DNA of 64,000 bases. Origin: Blautia liquoris. Lineage in GTDB: Bacteria; Bacillota; Clostridia; Lachnospirales; Lachnospiraceae. How positions within the stretch are numbered: the first letter of the stretch is position 1; every line of letters begins with the position of its first letter. The notes under the pieces were generated by a model. It was not told where the DNA came from, searched no databases, and worked only from the letters and a program-made list of their open reading frames with translations. A program made the translations under genes and the position numbers. Of this stretch, positions 1 to 7,534 are shown piece by piece. The stretch covers positions 3,038,001 to 3,102,000 of the forward strand of contig NZ_CP063304.1 in the NCBI RefSeq assembly GCF_015159595.1. The letters are read 5' to 3'.

Positions 1-107
1 GTATCCTGGGAAGTCCGGGGGAACTGGAATCAGGCATCGTCACGGCATTCGTCGGTGCACCGATCCTGATTCTGATCGCAATGAGATCAAAGGGGAGTTC
101 ATTATGA
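1..107 (+). CDS. FecCD-family ABC permease, C-terminal end only (partial)
   Basis: Only the last 34 codons are in the window, with the start beyond base 1. The reading frame from base 3 ends in a hydrophobic tail with the motif GIVTAFVGAPILILI and stops at TGA 105-107. This is the usual end of FecC/FecD/BtuC-type membrane permeases for iron-siderophore, heme or B12 uptake. The stop overlaps the start of the next permease (ATGA), so the two are translationally coupled and probably form the heterodimeric channel of one importer. The substrate cannot be told from this piece. Confidence 0.85.
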   Translation, partial: ILGSPGELESGIVTAFVGAPILILIAMRSKGSSL

Positions 108-1135
108 CAGATAAAAGTAATAAAATCGTGATGAATGGTTTCCATAAGAGAAAACGACGTTATGTTACAGTCACCTGCTTCCTTGCCATTTTTGTCCTGA
201 TCCTCTGCACTATCGTGCTCTTATATGGAAATACCATCTATTCACTTTCAACTATTTGGAGAGTGCTAAAAGGGGAAAATGTTAAAGGAGCCACATTTGC
301 AGTCAAATCACTGCGGCTTCCCCGGATGCTGGCCGGCCTTTTATGTGGATTCGCATTTGGCATGGCTGGCAGTACCTTTCAGACTATGCTGCGCAATCCT
401 CTTGCAAGCCCTGATATTATCGGTGTCACCTCGGGATCCAGTGCGGCAGCGATATTCGCACTGATCATTCTGGGATTGTCCGGCCCTTCCGTATCGATCG
501 CAGCTGTTCTTGGCGGAACACTTACTGCTTTCTTCATCTATCTTCTTTCAAAAGGCGGTAAATACAACGGCGGCCGTCTGATTCTGATCGGGCTTGGCGT
601 GCAGGCGATGTTAACTGCACTGATTAATTATTTTATGTTGAAAGCACCGCAGCACGATGTTCCAACAGCTTTTCGCTGGCTGAGCGGAAGTCTAAATGGA
701 ATATCATTATCCGATATTCCAATGCTCGCAGTTGTATTGTTAATCTTTACACCTGTGATCGTAATGCTGGGCAGACATCTGCAAATTCTGGAACTTGGAG
801 AGGACTCTGCTACAACACTCGGTGTACATGCAGATCGAACCAGGCTTTTGCTGATCTTAAGCTCTGTAGTCTGCATCGCATTTGCCACTGCTGTCGCAGG
901 GCCGATTGCTTTCGTCTCTTTCCTGTCCGGGCCGATCGCAAAAACGCTCGTAGGTGCGGGCATGCAAAATGAACTCCCTTCCGGACTTATAGGCACCTGT
1001 CTCGTGCTTTTGGCAGATCTGATCGGTCAATTTGCATTCACCACGCGCTTTCCGGTCGGCGTAATTACTGGGATCCTCGGTGCACCTTACCTGATATTTT
1101 TACTGATTCGCATGAATAAACGTGGAGGTATGTAA
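104..1135 (+). CDS. FecCD-family iron-type ABC transporter permease
   Basis: A 343-residue integral membrane protein with a cytoplasmic basic N-terminus (KRKRR near residue 15), a first membrane helix at about 20-42, and the typical eight or nine further hydrophobic segments. The family motif RLPRMLAGLLCGFAFG lies near residue 71 and RNPLASPDIIG near residue 97. The C-terminal FPVGVITGILGAPYLI is standard for FecCD permeases. With the preceding permease and the following ATPase it should move an iron chelate, heme or cobalamin across the inner membrane. The start overlaps the previous stop by four bases. The length is normal. The substrate is not determined because the binding protein is outside the window. 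Confidence 0.93.
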   Translation: MTDKSNKIVMNGFHKRKRRYVTVTCFLAIFVLILCTIVLLYGNTIYSLSTIWRVLKGENVKGATFAVKSLRLPRMLAGLLCGFAFGMAGSTFQTMLRNPLASPDIIGVTSGSSAAAIFALIILGLSGPSVSIAAVLGGTLTAFFIYLLSKGGKYNGGRLILIGLGVQAMLTALINYFMLKAPQHDVPTAFRWLSGSLNGISLSDIPMLAVVLLIFTPVIVMLGRHLQILELGEDSATTLGVHADRTRLLLILSSVVCIAFATAVAGPIAFVSFLSGPIAKTLVGAGMQNELPSGLIGTCLVLLADLIGQFAFTTRFPVGVITGILGAPYLIFLLIRMNKRGGM

Positions 1136-1947
1136 TGAACAAACATCAATTAAAAGTGAATCACATCACTGCCGGATATGGGGACAAAACAATATTAAAA
1201 GATGTCGATCTGACGATCCCATCCAATAAAATCAGCGTCATACTCGGGGCGAACGCATGTGGTAAATCAACTCTGTTAAAGACGGTTGCACGACTGTTAC
1301 AACCATCCTCCGGGAAAATCACGCTGGATGGTCAAAATATTAGTTCTCTCCCATCAAAACAACTTGCCAGAGTTTTGGGCCTGCTCCCTCAATCTCCCAT
1401 TGTACCAGAAGGAATTGTCGTAGCTGATCTGGTAAGCAGAGGACGTTTTCCCCATCAACCCTTTATGAAAGGCCTGGGAAAAAAAGACTATGAAGCGGTA
1501 GAAGAGGCTTTAGAAATCATGGGAATCACCGAGCTTTCCAACCGTAGGCTGGATGAGCTCTCCGGCGGACAGCGACAAAGAGCATGGATCGCGATGGCTC
1601 TTGCTCAACAGACAGATATTCTCCTGCTAGATGAACCTACTACCTACCTCGATATCACCTACCAAGTCGAGATTCTCGATCTGCTGACCGATCTAAACCG
1701 AAGAAAAGGCACAACAATCGTCATGGTTCTCCACGATATCAATCTGTCCGCACGGTACGCAGACTATATCTTTGCGATGCGAGAGGGCACACTGGTCCAG
1801 GAGGGCGCCCCAAAAGAAGTGGTCACGGAAGAACTGATACAAAAAATATATAACATGAACTGTTCCGTAATCAGTGACCCTGTATCGCTTTCGCCATTTG
1901 TCCTGCCCAAAGGAAGACATCATGTGCTGGAATCCTGTGCCTCCTGA
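1135..1947 (+). CDS. FecE/FepC-type ABC transporter ATP-binding protein
   Basis: A 270-residue cytoplasmic ATPase that powers the two upstream permeases. Walker A reads GANACGKST at about residues 38-46, the signature is LSGGQRQRAW near 142, and Walker B is DILLLDEPTTYLD near 160-172, followed by the switch His (VLHDINLSARYAD). DEPTTYLD and DINLAARY-like motifs are characteristic of the iron-siderophore/B12 ATPase group. The start ATG shares one base with the permease stop (TAATG). No hairpin follows at once; a tRNA promoter begins 28 bases after the stop. Confidence 0.95.
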   Translation: MNKHQLKVNHITAGYGDKTILKDVDLTIPSNKISVILGANACGKSTLLKTVARLLQPSSGKITLDGQNISSLPSKQLARVLGLLPQSPIVPEGIVVADLVSRGRFPHQPFMKGLGKKDYEAVEEALEIMGITELSNRRLDELSGGQRQRAWIAMALAQQTDILLLDEPTTYLDITYQVEILDLLTDLNRRKGTTIVMVLHDINLSARYADYIFAMREGTLVQEGAPKEVVTEELIQKIYNMNCSVISDPVSLSPFVLPKGRHHVLESCAS

Positions 1948-1974
1948 AAATTTTTAGGAAATGTCTAAAAACAC

Positions 1975-2003
1975 TTGCAAAATCATCCATGATATGATAT
2001 TAT
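1975..2003 (+). promoter_or_regulatory. Promoter for tRNA-Glu/tRNA-Cys
   Basis: The -35 is TTGCAA (1975-1980) and the -10 is TATTAT (1998-2003) with a 17-base spacer. The expected start near 2010 is about 30 bases before tRNA-Glu. Confidence 0.7.
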
Positions 2004-2039
2004 AAATCTCGGTCACTGCTTTAAGTGATTCGAGAATAA

Positions 2040-2111
2040 GGCTCCGTGGTCAAGCGGTTAAGACATCGCCCTTTCACGGCGGTATCATGGGTTCAAATCC
2101 CGTCGGAGTCA
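2040..2111 (+). tRNA. tRNA-Glu (TTC)
   Basis: A 72-base cloverleaf. The acceptor arms are GGCTCCG and CGGAGTC, the anticodon loop is CTTTCAC (anticodon TTC), and the T loop is TTCAAAT. CCA is not encoded. It is followed after 3 bases by tRNA-Cys in the same transcript. Confidence 0.96.
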
Positions 2112-2114
2112 TAT

Positions 2115-2186
2115 GGCGTCGTAGCCAAGTGGTAAGGCACGGGTCTGCAACACCCTTATGCACCAGTTCAAATCTGGTCGACGCCT
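2115..2186 (+). tRNA. tRNA-Cys (GCA)
   Basis: The acceptor arms GGCGTCG and CGACGCC pair fully. The anticodon loop is CTGCAAC (anticodon GCA), and the T arm is ACCAG/CTGGT. CCA is not encoded. It is co-transcribed with tRNA-Glu and closed by the following terminator. Confidence 0.95.
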
Positions 2187-2193
2187 CTATTAT

Positions 2194-2233
2194 AAGAAAA
2201 AACCTGAGGATTGATTCCTCAGGTTTTTTCTTA
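2194..2233. terminator. Bidirectional intrinsic terminator
   Basis: The stem CCTGAGGA (2203-2210) pairs with TCCTCAGG (2216-2223) around a 5-base loop, with an A tract on the left and a T tract on the right. It can end the tRNA transcript on the plus strand and the rubrerythrin transcript on the minus strand. Confidence 0.9.
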
Positions 2234-2242
2234 TAAAACTTT

Positions 2243-2800
2243 TTAAAACTCCACAAATTTTTCTGATTTACATCCACATATAGGACATACATCCGGGGTG
2301 TCATCTACAACGGTATATCCGCACACCGGGCAGATATATATCTTCTTCAATTCAATATCTTTACCCTGTTTGACACAGTCAAGTGCATCCTGGAATAATT
2401 TTGCATGAATTTTCTCAGCTTCCAGAGCATAATGAAAAGAACGCTGTGCGCCTTTCTCATCCTGAAATTCAGCTGCGTTCAGATAAACTGGATACATCTG
2501 CTCTACTTCATGCAGCTCACCGTTGATTCCACCTTGAAGGTTTTCAGCTGTTGTCCCATAGCAAAAAACACCGCCTGCAGTCACAGTGGCATCCTGAGGC
2601 GTATCCCCATCGATCTCGCGGAAATGATTTCCGGCATGAACAGACTCTGCAAAAGCAATCGCACGAAACAGCCTGCCGACATTCGGGAATCCCTCTTTGT
2701 CTGCCACGTCAGCCCAGTGATTATAGCGCATATGAGCCATACTCTCTCCGCCATAGGCTGAATGTAAGAAATCTGATGTCATTGCATTTTTTACTGCCAT
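2243..2800 (-). CDS. Rubrerythrin
   Basis: A 185-residue non-heme diiron peroxidase that detoxifies hydrogen peroxide in anaerobes. The N-terminal four-helix domain carries the ferritin-like carboxylate/His pairs (ESMAHMRYNHWA, FAESVHAGNHF, ALEAEKIHAKLF). A C-terminal rubredoxin-like domain has two CPxCG knuckles (CPVCG and CPICG) that bind one iron. The start is placed at the ATG at 2800 because TAAGGAG lies 8 bases upstream. The in-frame extension further upstream comes from a hairpin repeat and is probably not translated. It lies downstream of encapsulin on the same strand, so it may share the transcript and the oxidative stress role. It has no visible encapsulin targeting tail. Confidence 0.95.
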   Translation of the reverse strand: MAVKNAMTSDFLHSAYGGESMAHMRYNHWADVADKEGFPNVGRLFRAIAFAESVHAGNHFREIDGDTPQDATVTAGGVFCYGTTAENLQGGINGELHEVEQMYPVYLNAAEFQDEKGAQRSFHYALEAEKIHAKLFQDALDCVKQGKDIELKKIYICPVCGYTVVDDTPDVCPICGCKSEKFVEF

Positions 2801-2818
2801 AATGAAATTCTCCTTATT

Positions 2819-2883
2819 GTTTGTTCGGGTCACAAAGTTATGCTTTTCCATGCAAGCATGAAACGCATAACCTTTTGACCCTG
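2819..2883 (-). repeat. Interspersed hairpin repeat, copy A
   Basis: On the minus strand it reads GGGTCAAAAGGTTATGCG, then TTTCATGCTTGCATGGAAA, then GCATAACTTTGTGACCC. It folds into one long imperfect hairpin. It is nearly identical to the core of the element at 17,593 and partly matches pieces at 7,213 and 11,837. It sits between the encapsulin and rubrerythrin genes. Confidence 0.8.
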
Positions 2884-2894
2884 GCATCATCATG

Positions 2895-3713
2895 TTATTC
2901 GAAGACTACAATAGCCTCTTCTCTCTTGAATCTCGGAAGAATGGTCTCGATTACGCGGAAATGATGATTCAGTTCCACCTGCTCAGCATAAGCTGTCGCC
3001 ATATCCTGTCCGATTACAAGATCCATGTTCTCAACATCGGATGCGCAAAGAACTGCTTTTCCTGTTCCCAGAGCACGTGCGAGATAGATATGTCCGTTCA
3101 CCAGTTTGGAAACACGATCAATCTCAAGAAGACCTGTCCCGGGCTGTAATCTCTGCATCTGCATGTAGAGATCTGGGCTGACTGCCAGTGAATAAGTACC
3201 AAAGATACCCTGTTGTGCCAGGTATGTGATTCCGGAAGCAATATCCGTAAATGAATTCTCCCCGCTGCTCCAGTCATTTTTCTTAATTTTCTTCGCACCT
3301 TCAGCAGTTGTAAGACCTGTAATACCCAGTTCTTTATTTCCGAAATAAATCAGTTTGTCTTCTTTTAGAGCACACGCATCTGCTGCTCTGGATGCCTTGG
3401 CGAGATCCAACGGGAATCCCGTCTGCTCTGCCGTCTCAAGGTCCCTCGCCAGTAATGTAAAGTCTTCATGCAGTGCGGGAATCTGCACATACTTTCTTCC
3501 GGTGATTGTGACCAAACCATCCTTTTCTACTTCTGAAACTGCCTGTGCGTCATCGATGGCAATCGACTGCACGCCAGCTCCAAGCGGACCGAAAATATTC
3601 AGAAAACGTCTGCCGGTTAAAGTGCGGCGGGCCGCTTTCACAACAGTATCATCAATCTGGGCCCACAGCCCTTCAGGAAGAGAAATCGCTTCTCTTGATA
3701 AATAACTCATCAT
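2895..3713 (-). CDS. Encapsulin nanocompartment shell protein
   Basis: A 272-residue HK97-fold protein of the classic family 1 encapsulin (linocin M18-like) type. Typical features are the N-terminal SREAISLPEGLWAQIDDTVV segment, the GRRFLNIFGPLGAG region, and the C-terminal VIETILPRFKREEAIVVFE. It should assemble into a hollow icosahedral shell that holds cargo carrying a short C-terminal targeting peptide. The gene just upstream encodes such a cargo (EncFtn), 35 bases away. Two consecutive ATG codons (3713 and 3710) follow AGGAGG; the second has the better spacing of 7 bases. Confidence 0.95.
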   Translation of the reverse strand: MMSYLSREAISLPEGLWAQIDDTVVKAARRTLTGRRFLNIFGPLGAGVQSIAIDDAQAVSEVEKDGLVTITGRKYVQIPALHEDFTLLARDLETAEQTGFPLDLAKASRAADACALKEDKLIYFGNKELGITGLTTAEGAKKIKKNDWSSGENSFTDIASGITYLAQQGIFGTYSLAVSPDLYMQMQRLQPGTGLLEIDRVSKLVNGHIYLARALGTGKAVLCASDVENMDLVIGQDMATAYAEQVELNHHFRVIETILPRFKREEAIVVFE

Positions 3714-3748
3714 ATAACCTCCTCTGTCTAAATATCTAAACTTTATCT

Positions 3749-4135
3749 TTAATCCTCATCAACCATACTGCCAACGGTACCTTCCGGTGCTGATGGTTCC
3801 GATTCCCCAGGAACGGGGCTTGGACCTACATCTGCGATCCCAAGATCCTCCAGCATCTCTTTTACTTCACCTTCTCCGGAGGCAAACAGATCAGCCTCCT
3901 TCGGATCAAGATTCCGAAGCAGGGTCATCAGTTCACCGACATGGGCTCTCTCCTCATCTCGGATATCCGCTAATACTGCCTTGGCCATCTCGTTGTCTGT
4001 GGCCTGTACATGTGCATCATACAGATAGATAGCCTCCAATTCTCCCGCTATATCCAGACGTACCGCCTGAATCAACTCGTCCTTGTTCATCTTACGATCT
4101 ACATTTCCCTGAAATGGGTTTGCAAAAGCTGGCAT
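3749..4135 (-). CDS. Encapsulated ferritin-like protein (EncFtn) with targeting tail
   Basis: A 128-residue cargo protein. Residues about 17-95 form the short two-helix ferritin-like domain with ELEAIYLYDAH and DEERAHVGELMTLL, which supply the Glu/His ligands of a ferroxidase site made between subunits. The last 30 residues are a Pro/Ser/Glu-rich linker ending in GTVGSMVDED, which fits encapsulin targeting peptides of the TVGSL type. It should oxidise ferrous iron for storage inside the shell encoded next door. A strong AAGGAGG lies 11 bases before the ATG. First gene of the cluster. Confidence 0.93.
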   Translation of the reverse strand: MPAFANPFQGNVDRKMNKDELIQAVRLDIAGELEAIYLYDAHVQATDNEMAKAVLADIRDEERAHVGELMTLLRNLDPKEADLFASGEGEVKEMLEDLGIADVGPSPVPGESEPSAPEGTVGSMVDED

Positions 4136-4479
4136 ATTGATTCATTCCTCCTTAAAAGTAATAATTTGTTATTTTAGGATCAAGGAAAAAACTACTAAAT
4201 ATTGTATAATTTTCCTTCAATTGTATTTTAACATCATTATTTTTACGTGTCAATGAAACAAACAAGACAAAATCAAGATATTTTAATTTATATTTCTTAA
4301 ATTAGTAATACAATTTTACATGAAAATCCCCGTTGAAGTCGTGTGATTCTCTGTTGATAGCTTATAGTATTGTCAAATTTACGATTTTTATTTCATTCTT
4401 ACCAAAAAAAGCTTATACTGTTATTAAGCGTATTAGCACAAGCTACATTCTCATGTTATAATAAAAGGAGTGATTTATA
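4136..4479. other. Divergent AT-rich intergenic region
   Basis: No ORF of note. It holds the encapsulin promoter (4225-4253, minus strand) and the upstream region of the DUF2284 gene, whose ribosome binding site is AAAGGAG at 4464. A TATAAT at 4457-4462 lies too close to that site to be a sure -10. No clear Fur or PerR palindrome was recognised by eye. Confidence 0.6.
4225..4253 (-). promoter_or_regulatory. Promoter of the encapsulin cluster
   Basis: On the minus strand, TTGACA (4253-4248), a 17-base spacer, then TAAAAT (4230-4225). This is about 90 bases upstream of the EncFtn start. Confidence 0.75.
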
Positions 4480-5016
4480 ATGGCGGATTATGAAGAATTG
4501 AAACAAATGGCTTTGGATTCAGGATTTTCCCACGTAGGTGATCTGGATGTGGACACCATTGAATTAAAGCAGGAAGTCAGAGACATGTGTTCTGCTGACA
4601 AATGTCATGCCTATGCAAAAAACTGGTCTTGTCCCCCTGCCTGTGGTACAATCGAGGAATGTGCAAAAAAGGTTCATAAGTATAAGAGGGGTATTCTCCT
4701 TCAGACTACCGGAGAGGTAGATACGATGGATATTGATGACATTATGGAACTTGCAGCTGATCATAAAGAGCACTATGACACTTTTCAGAAAAAGGTCCGG
4801 AAACAGTATCCGGATGCCATGATCATCCGAGACGGGGCCTGCACAAAATGCAAAACCTGTACATATCCCGATGCACCTTGTCGATTTCCCAATGAACTTT
4901 TCCATCCAATGGAAGGGCTGGGAATGCTGGTGAGTGAAGTCTGTCAAAGAAATAACCTGCCTTATTATTACGGTCCCGGTACACTTACCTATGTGGGATG
5001 TGTTTTAATTGAATAG
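4480..5016 (+). CDS. DUF2284 family metal-binding protein
   Basis: A 178-residue Cys-rich cytoplasmic protein. Cysteines cluster in two groups. The first has MCSADKCHAYAKNWSCPPAC near residues 36-55. The second has CTKCKTCTYPDAPC near residues 121-134. This is typical of DUF2284, annotated as predicted metal or iron-sulfur binding; the reaction is not known. The start has a good AAAGGAG at 10 bases. The 3' end overlaps the next ORF if that gene begins at its TTG, so the pair may be coupled. Confidence 0.88.
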   Translation: MADYEELKQMALDSGFSHVGDLDVDTIELKQEVRDMCSADKCHAYAKNWSCPPACGTIEECAKKVHKYKRGILLQTTGEVDTMDIDDIMELAADHKEHYDTFQKKVRKQYPDAMIIRDGACTKCKTCTYPDAPCRFPNELFHPMEGLGMLVSEVCQRNNLPYYYGPGTLTYVGCVLIE

Positions 5017-6214
5017 TGAAAAGAAAGGTCTAAAAATATATAACATGAAAGAAATAAGCAAAAGAAAACTCTCAGTATGTCCCCATCAAAAGACCTGCGG
5101 AGGTTGCGACTATCCGAACATTCCTTACAAGGAACAATTGTCTGCAAAAGAGGACTACGTCAGAAAATGTCTTCTGGGTCTCTGTAAAGTTGACCCAATT
5201 ATCGGCATGGAGAATCCTACACACTACCGAAATAAGGTAACTGCCGAATTTGCCCATAAAAAGGACGGGGCCATCATATCCGGCAGATACCGTGAGAGAA
5301 GCCATCAGGTTATTCCCGTAGAAAACTGCCTGATTGAGGATGAAATAGCGGATTCCATCATTCTGGAAATCCGTGATCTGCTGAAGTCTTTTAAGATCAA
5401 GGTATACAGTGAAGTCAGCGGCTATGGACTCCTGCGTCACGTGCTGATCCGAAGAGGCTTTGTCAGCGGGGAAGTTATGGTGGTTCTGGTTCTCACCTCT
5501 CCCATACTTCCGTCAAAAAACAACTTTGTAAAAGCACTTCGCAAAGTGCACCCTGAGATCAGCACGGTAATCATCAATGTCAATGACAAGCCAACCAGCA
5601 TGGTCCTCGGAGAACGAAATATTACCCTTTACGGAAAAGGCTACATCCAAGATCAATTATGCGGACTCACGTTTAGAATCTCTCCGTCTTCATTCTATCA
5701 GGTCAATCCTGTCCAGACGGAAATTTTATACCAAAAAGCACTGGAACTGGCCAGTCTTACCGGAAAGGAAAGAGTACTGGACGCTTATTGCGGAATCGGA
5801 ACAATTGGCATGACCGCAGCTGCCGGCGCCAATGAAGTAATCGGAATAGAGCTGAATAAAGCTGCCATAAAAGACGCCGTGATCAATGCACGACAAAACA
5901 AGATTAAAAACATAACCTTTTACCAGGGCGATGCAGGAAAATTCATGCAGGATCTTGCACGGGAAAGTGAAAAGATTGATCTCGTATTCATGGATCCTCC
6001 TCGCAACGGAAGTGATGATGCCTTCTTGATGTCCCTTGTAAAGTTAAAGCCGGAAAGGGTGATCTATATCTCATGTAATCCCGAGACACTGGCCAGAGAT
6101 CTGAAATACCTGGCAAAACATGGTTATCATGTAGTGAAAGCGGTTCCGGTTGACATGTTCGCATACACCGCGCACTTAGAGACAATCGTTTCACTGCAAA
6201 GAGGGAACTTGTAA
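5009..6214 (+). CDS. rlmCD: 23S rRNA (uracil-5-)-methyltransferase, RlmCD/TrmA family
   Basis: A 401-residue SAM-dependent enzyme that forms 5-methyluridine in rRNA (in Firmicutes, U747/U1939 by E. coli numbering). The N-terminus carries the [4Fe-4S] Cys set (CPHQKTCGGC near residue 25, and a later Cys in VENC). The SAM-binding motif is LDAYCGIGTIGM near 259. The DPPRNG motif and the catalytic YISCNPETLARDL follow, and a C-terminal HLETIVSL is present. There is no TRAM domain. The TTG at 5009 overlaps the previous gene; the ATG at 5045 is an alternative start. Gene symbol by family resemblance. Confidence 0.88.
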   Translation: MNSEKKGLKIYNMKEISKRKLSVCPHQKTCGGCDYPNIPYKEQLSAKEDYVRKCLLGLCKVDPIIGMENPTHYRNKVTAEFAHKKDGAIISGRYRERSHQVIPVENCLIEDEIADSIILEIRDLLKSFKIKVYSEVSGYGLLRHVLIRRGFVSGEVMVVLVLTSPILPSKNNFVKALRKVHPEISTVIINVNDKPTSMVLGERNITLYGKGYIQDQLCGLTFRISPSSFYQVNPVQTEILYQKALELASLTGKERVLDAYCGIGTIGMTAAAGANEVIGIELNKAAIKDAVINARQNKIKNITFYQGDAGKFMQDLARESEKIDLVFMDPPRNGSDDAFLMSLVKLKPERVIYISCNPETLARDLKYLAKHGYHVVKAVPVDMFAYTAHLETIVSLQRGNL

Positions 6215-6227
6215 AAACCCATGAAAT

Positions 6228-6270
6228 CAGGCACCTTGCAAAAATATATCCACAAGGTGCCTGTTATTAT
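6228..6270 (+). terminator. Probable terminator after rlmCD
   Basis: The perfect 11-base stem CAGGCACCTTG (6228-6238) / CAAGGTGCCTG (6253-6263) has a 14-base loop and an imperfect T-rich tail. It lies between convergent genes and may serve both. Confidence 0.65.
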
Positions 6271-7166
6271 GATTGCATGGAAGCCCCGCCATCCACATGA
6301 AGAACCTGGCCGGTCACATAAGTGGAATCCATGGAGGCAAGATACACATAGGTCGGTGCCAGTTCCCATGGCTGTCCGGCTCTCTTCATCGGATTATCAG
6401 AGCCAAAAGTTGTGATAAAGTCTGCCGACCGGCTGGCAGGCTGAAGCGGAGTCCAGATTGGACCCGGTGCGACAGCATTTACACGGATTCCTTTTTCCAC
6501 AAGGGAGTTTGCCAGCGCCCGCGTAAAACTTACGATTGCACCTTTCGTGCTCGAATAATCAATGAGATCATCTTGGCCCGCATAAGCAGTGACAGATGTA
6601 GTATTCACAATCGCACTACCACACTTCATATGCTTAAGTGCTGCCTTAGTCATGTAAAACATTCCAAACACATTGACGTGAAAGGTAAGTTCAAGTTGTT
6701 CCTGCGTAATATTCTCGATGCTTTTCTGTGGGAATTGAACACCGGCGTTGTTGATTAGGACATCGATACACCCATATGCCTTTACCGTCTCTTCCACCGC
6801 TTCCCGGCAGAAACACTCGTCTCGAATATCACCAGCAAACAGAATACATTTCTCTCCGTATTTTTCCACACACTCTTTTGTAAAGCGTGCATCCTCATGT
6901 TCATCATAATAAATGATGGCGATATCGGCACCTTCTTTTGCCATGGCCACAGCTGTTGCTCTGCCGATTCCACTATCGCCTCCTGTAATCAGGACTTTTT
7001 TGCCTCTCAGTTTTCCACTACCCCTATATTCAGGATTATCAAATATAGGTTTTGGATCCATAATATATTCAAGACCCGGCTGCTCATCCTGATGCTGCGG
7101 CGGAAACTGAATCGGAACCTGATTACATTCCTTTTTATAACCAAGATACGGATATTGAAGTTTCAT
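6267..7166 (-). CDS. SDR family NAD(P)-dependent oxidoreductase (YhxC/YghA-like)
   Basis: A 299-residue cytoplasmic short-chain dehydrogenase with a 50-residue N-terminal extension, typical of the YghA/YhxC group. The cofactor motif is TGGDSGIG at residues 61-68, with the structural NNAG near 139. The catalytic Ser lies in NTTSVTAY and the catalytic Tyr/Lys in YSSTKGA. The C-terminal TGQVLHVDGG is present. The substrate is unknown; relatives act on sugars or aldehydes and are often stress induced. It is a single gene, convergent with rlmCD. Confidence 0.92.
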   Translation of the reverse strand: MKLQYPYLGYKKECNQVPIQFPPQHQDEQPGLEYIMDPKPIFDNPEYRGSGKLRGKKVLITGGDSGIGRATAVAMAKEGADIAIIYYDEHEDARFTKECVEKYGEKCILFAGDIRDECFCREAVEETVKAYGCIDVLINNAGVQFPQKSIENITQEQLELTFHVNVFGMFYMTKAALKHMKCGSAIVNTTSVTAYAGQDDLIDYSSTKGAIVSFTRALANSLVEKGIRVNAVAPGPIWTPLQPASRSADFITTFGSDNPMKRAGQPWELAPTYVYLASMDSTYVTGQVLHVDGGASMQS

Positions 7167-7212
7167 ACATAAGACTCCATAAACATAAAGTCACTATTAA
7201 ACTATGACGCCA

Positions 7213-7240
7213 GGAGTAGAAAGGTTATGCGTTTCATTGA
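7213..7240 (+). repeat. Fragment of the interspersed hairpin repeat
   Basis: The run AAAGGTTATGCGTTTCAT is identical to the left arm of copy A read on the minus strand. Only about half of the element is present. It lies just downstream of the YezD-like gene. Confidence 0.55.
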
Positions 7241-7243
7241 TGT

Positions 7244-7387
7244 TCACCGGAATCTTATCTTCTCATTCTTCTCAATCTGTATCACTCTGCCATCCTGTAC
7301 CACTACAGTCACAGAGCCGTACCGGATCGACTCTATCAATTGCCTGATTTGTTTCAACTCTTCTGCACTTACCCTGTCTTCAGCCAC
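7244..7387 (-). CDS. YezD-like small protein (DUF2292)
   Basis: A 47-residue protein starting at GTG, with GGAGGTGAA just upstream. The sequence includes LKQIRQLIESIRYGSVTVVV and VQDGRVIQIEKNEK, the pattern of the DUF2292/YezD family, which is often linked to sulfate assimilation genes. It is the last gene of the sulfur cluster but has its own promoter and operator-like repeats. Its biochemical function is unknown. Confidence 0.8.
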   Translation of the reverse strand: MAEDRVSAEELKQIRQLIESIRYGSVTVVVQDGRVIQIEKNEKIRFR

Positions 7388-7432
7388 ACTTTCACCTCCA
7401 TGTTACAGGAACAACAGTGAATCAGTATCCAT

Positions 7433-7453
7433 TTCCTATTATGTCTATGGGAA
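7433..7453. promoter_or_regulatory. Operator-like inverted repeat, site 1
   Basis: TTCCTAT, a 7-base centre, then ATGGGAA. It overlaps the expected transcription start of the YezD promoter. It shares a common form (TTYCYTAT, ATGTC centre, ATRGRAA) with the sites at 7,476 and 15,745. Confidence 0.55.
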
Positions 7454-7461
7454 TTAATGCA

Positions 7462-7491
7462 ATTATATTACAGTCTTTCTGTAAATGTCAA
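7462..7491 (-). promoter_or_regulatory. Promoter of the yezD-like gene
   Basis: Minus strand TTGACA (7491-7486), an 18-base spacer, and TATAAT (7467-7462). The -35 sits inside operator-like site 2. Confidence 0.75.
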
Positions 7492-7497
7492 TAGAAA
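7476..7497. promoter_or_regulatory. Operator-like inverted repeat, site 2
   Basis: TTTCT...AGAAA with centre ATGTCAAT, overlapping the -35 of the yezD promoter. Part of the likeness to the other sites is the -35 itself. Confidence 0.45.
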
Positions 7498-7534
7498 TTA
7501 CTCTAAATAGATTGGATTTTGAGAAATCATTCTA

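Noticed and set aside
2801-2893. 31-residue N-terminal extension of rubrerythrin
   Set aside because: It is encoded by the hairpin repeat and a good ribosome site directly precedes the later ATG.
4450-4470. TATAAT at 4457 as the -10 of the DUF2284 gene
   Set aside because: The start of transcription would fall in the ribosome binding site and no -35 is present at the right distance.
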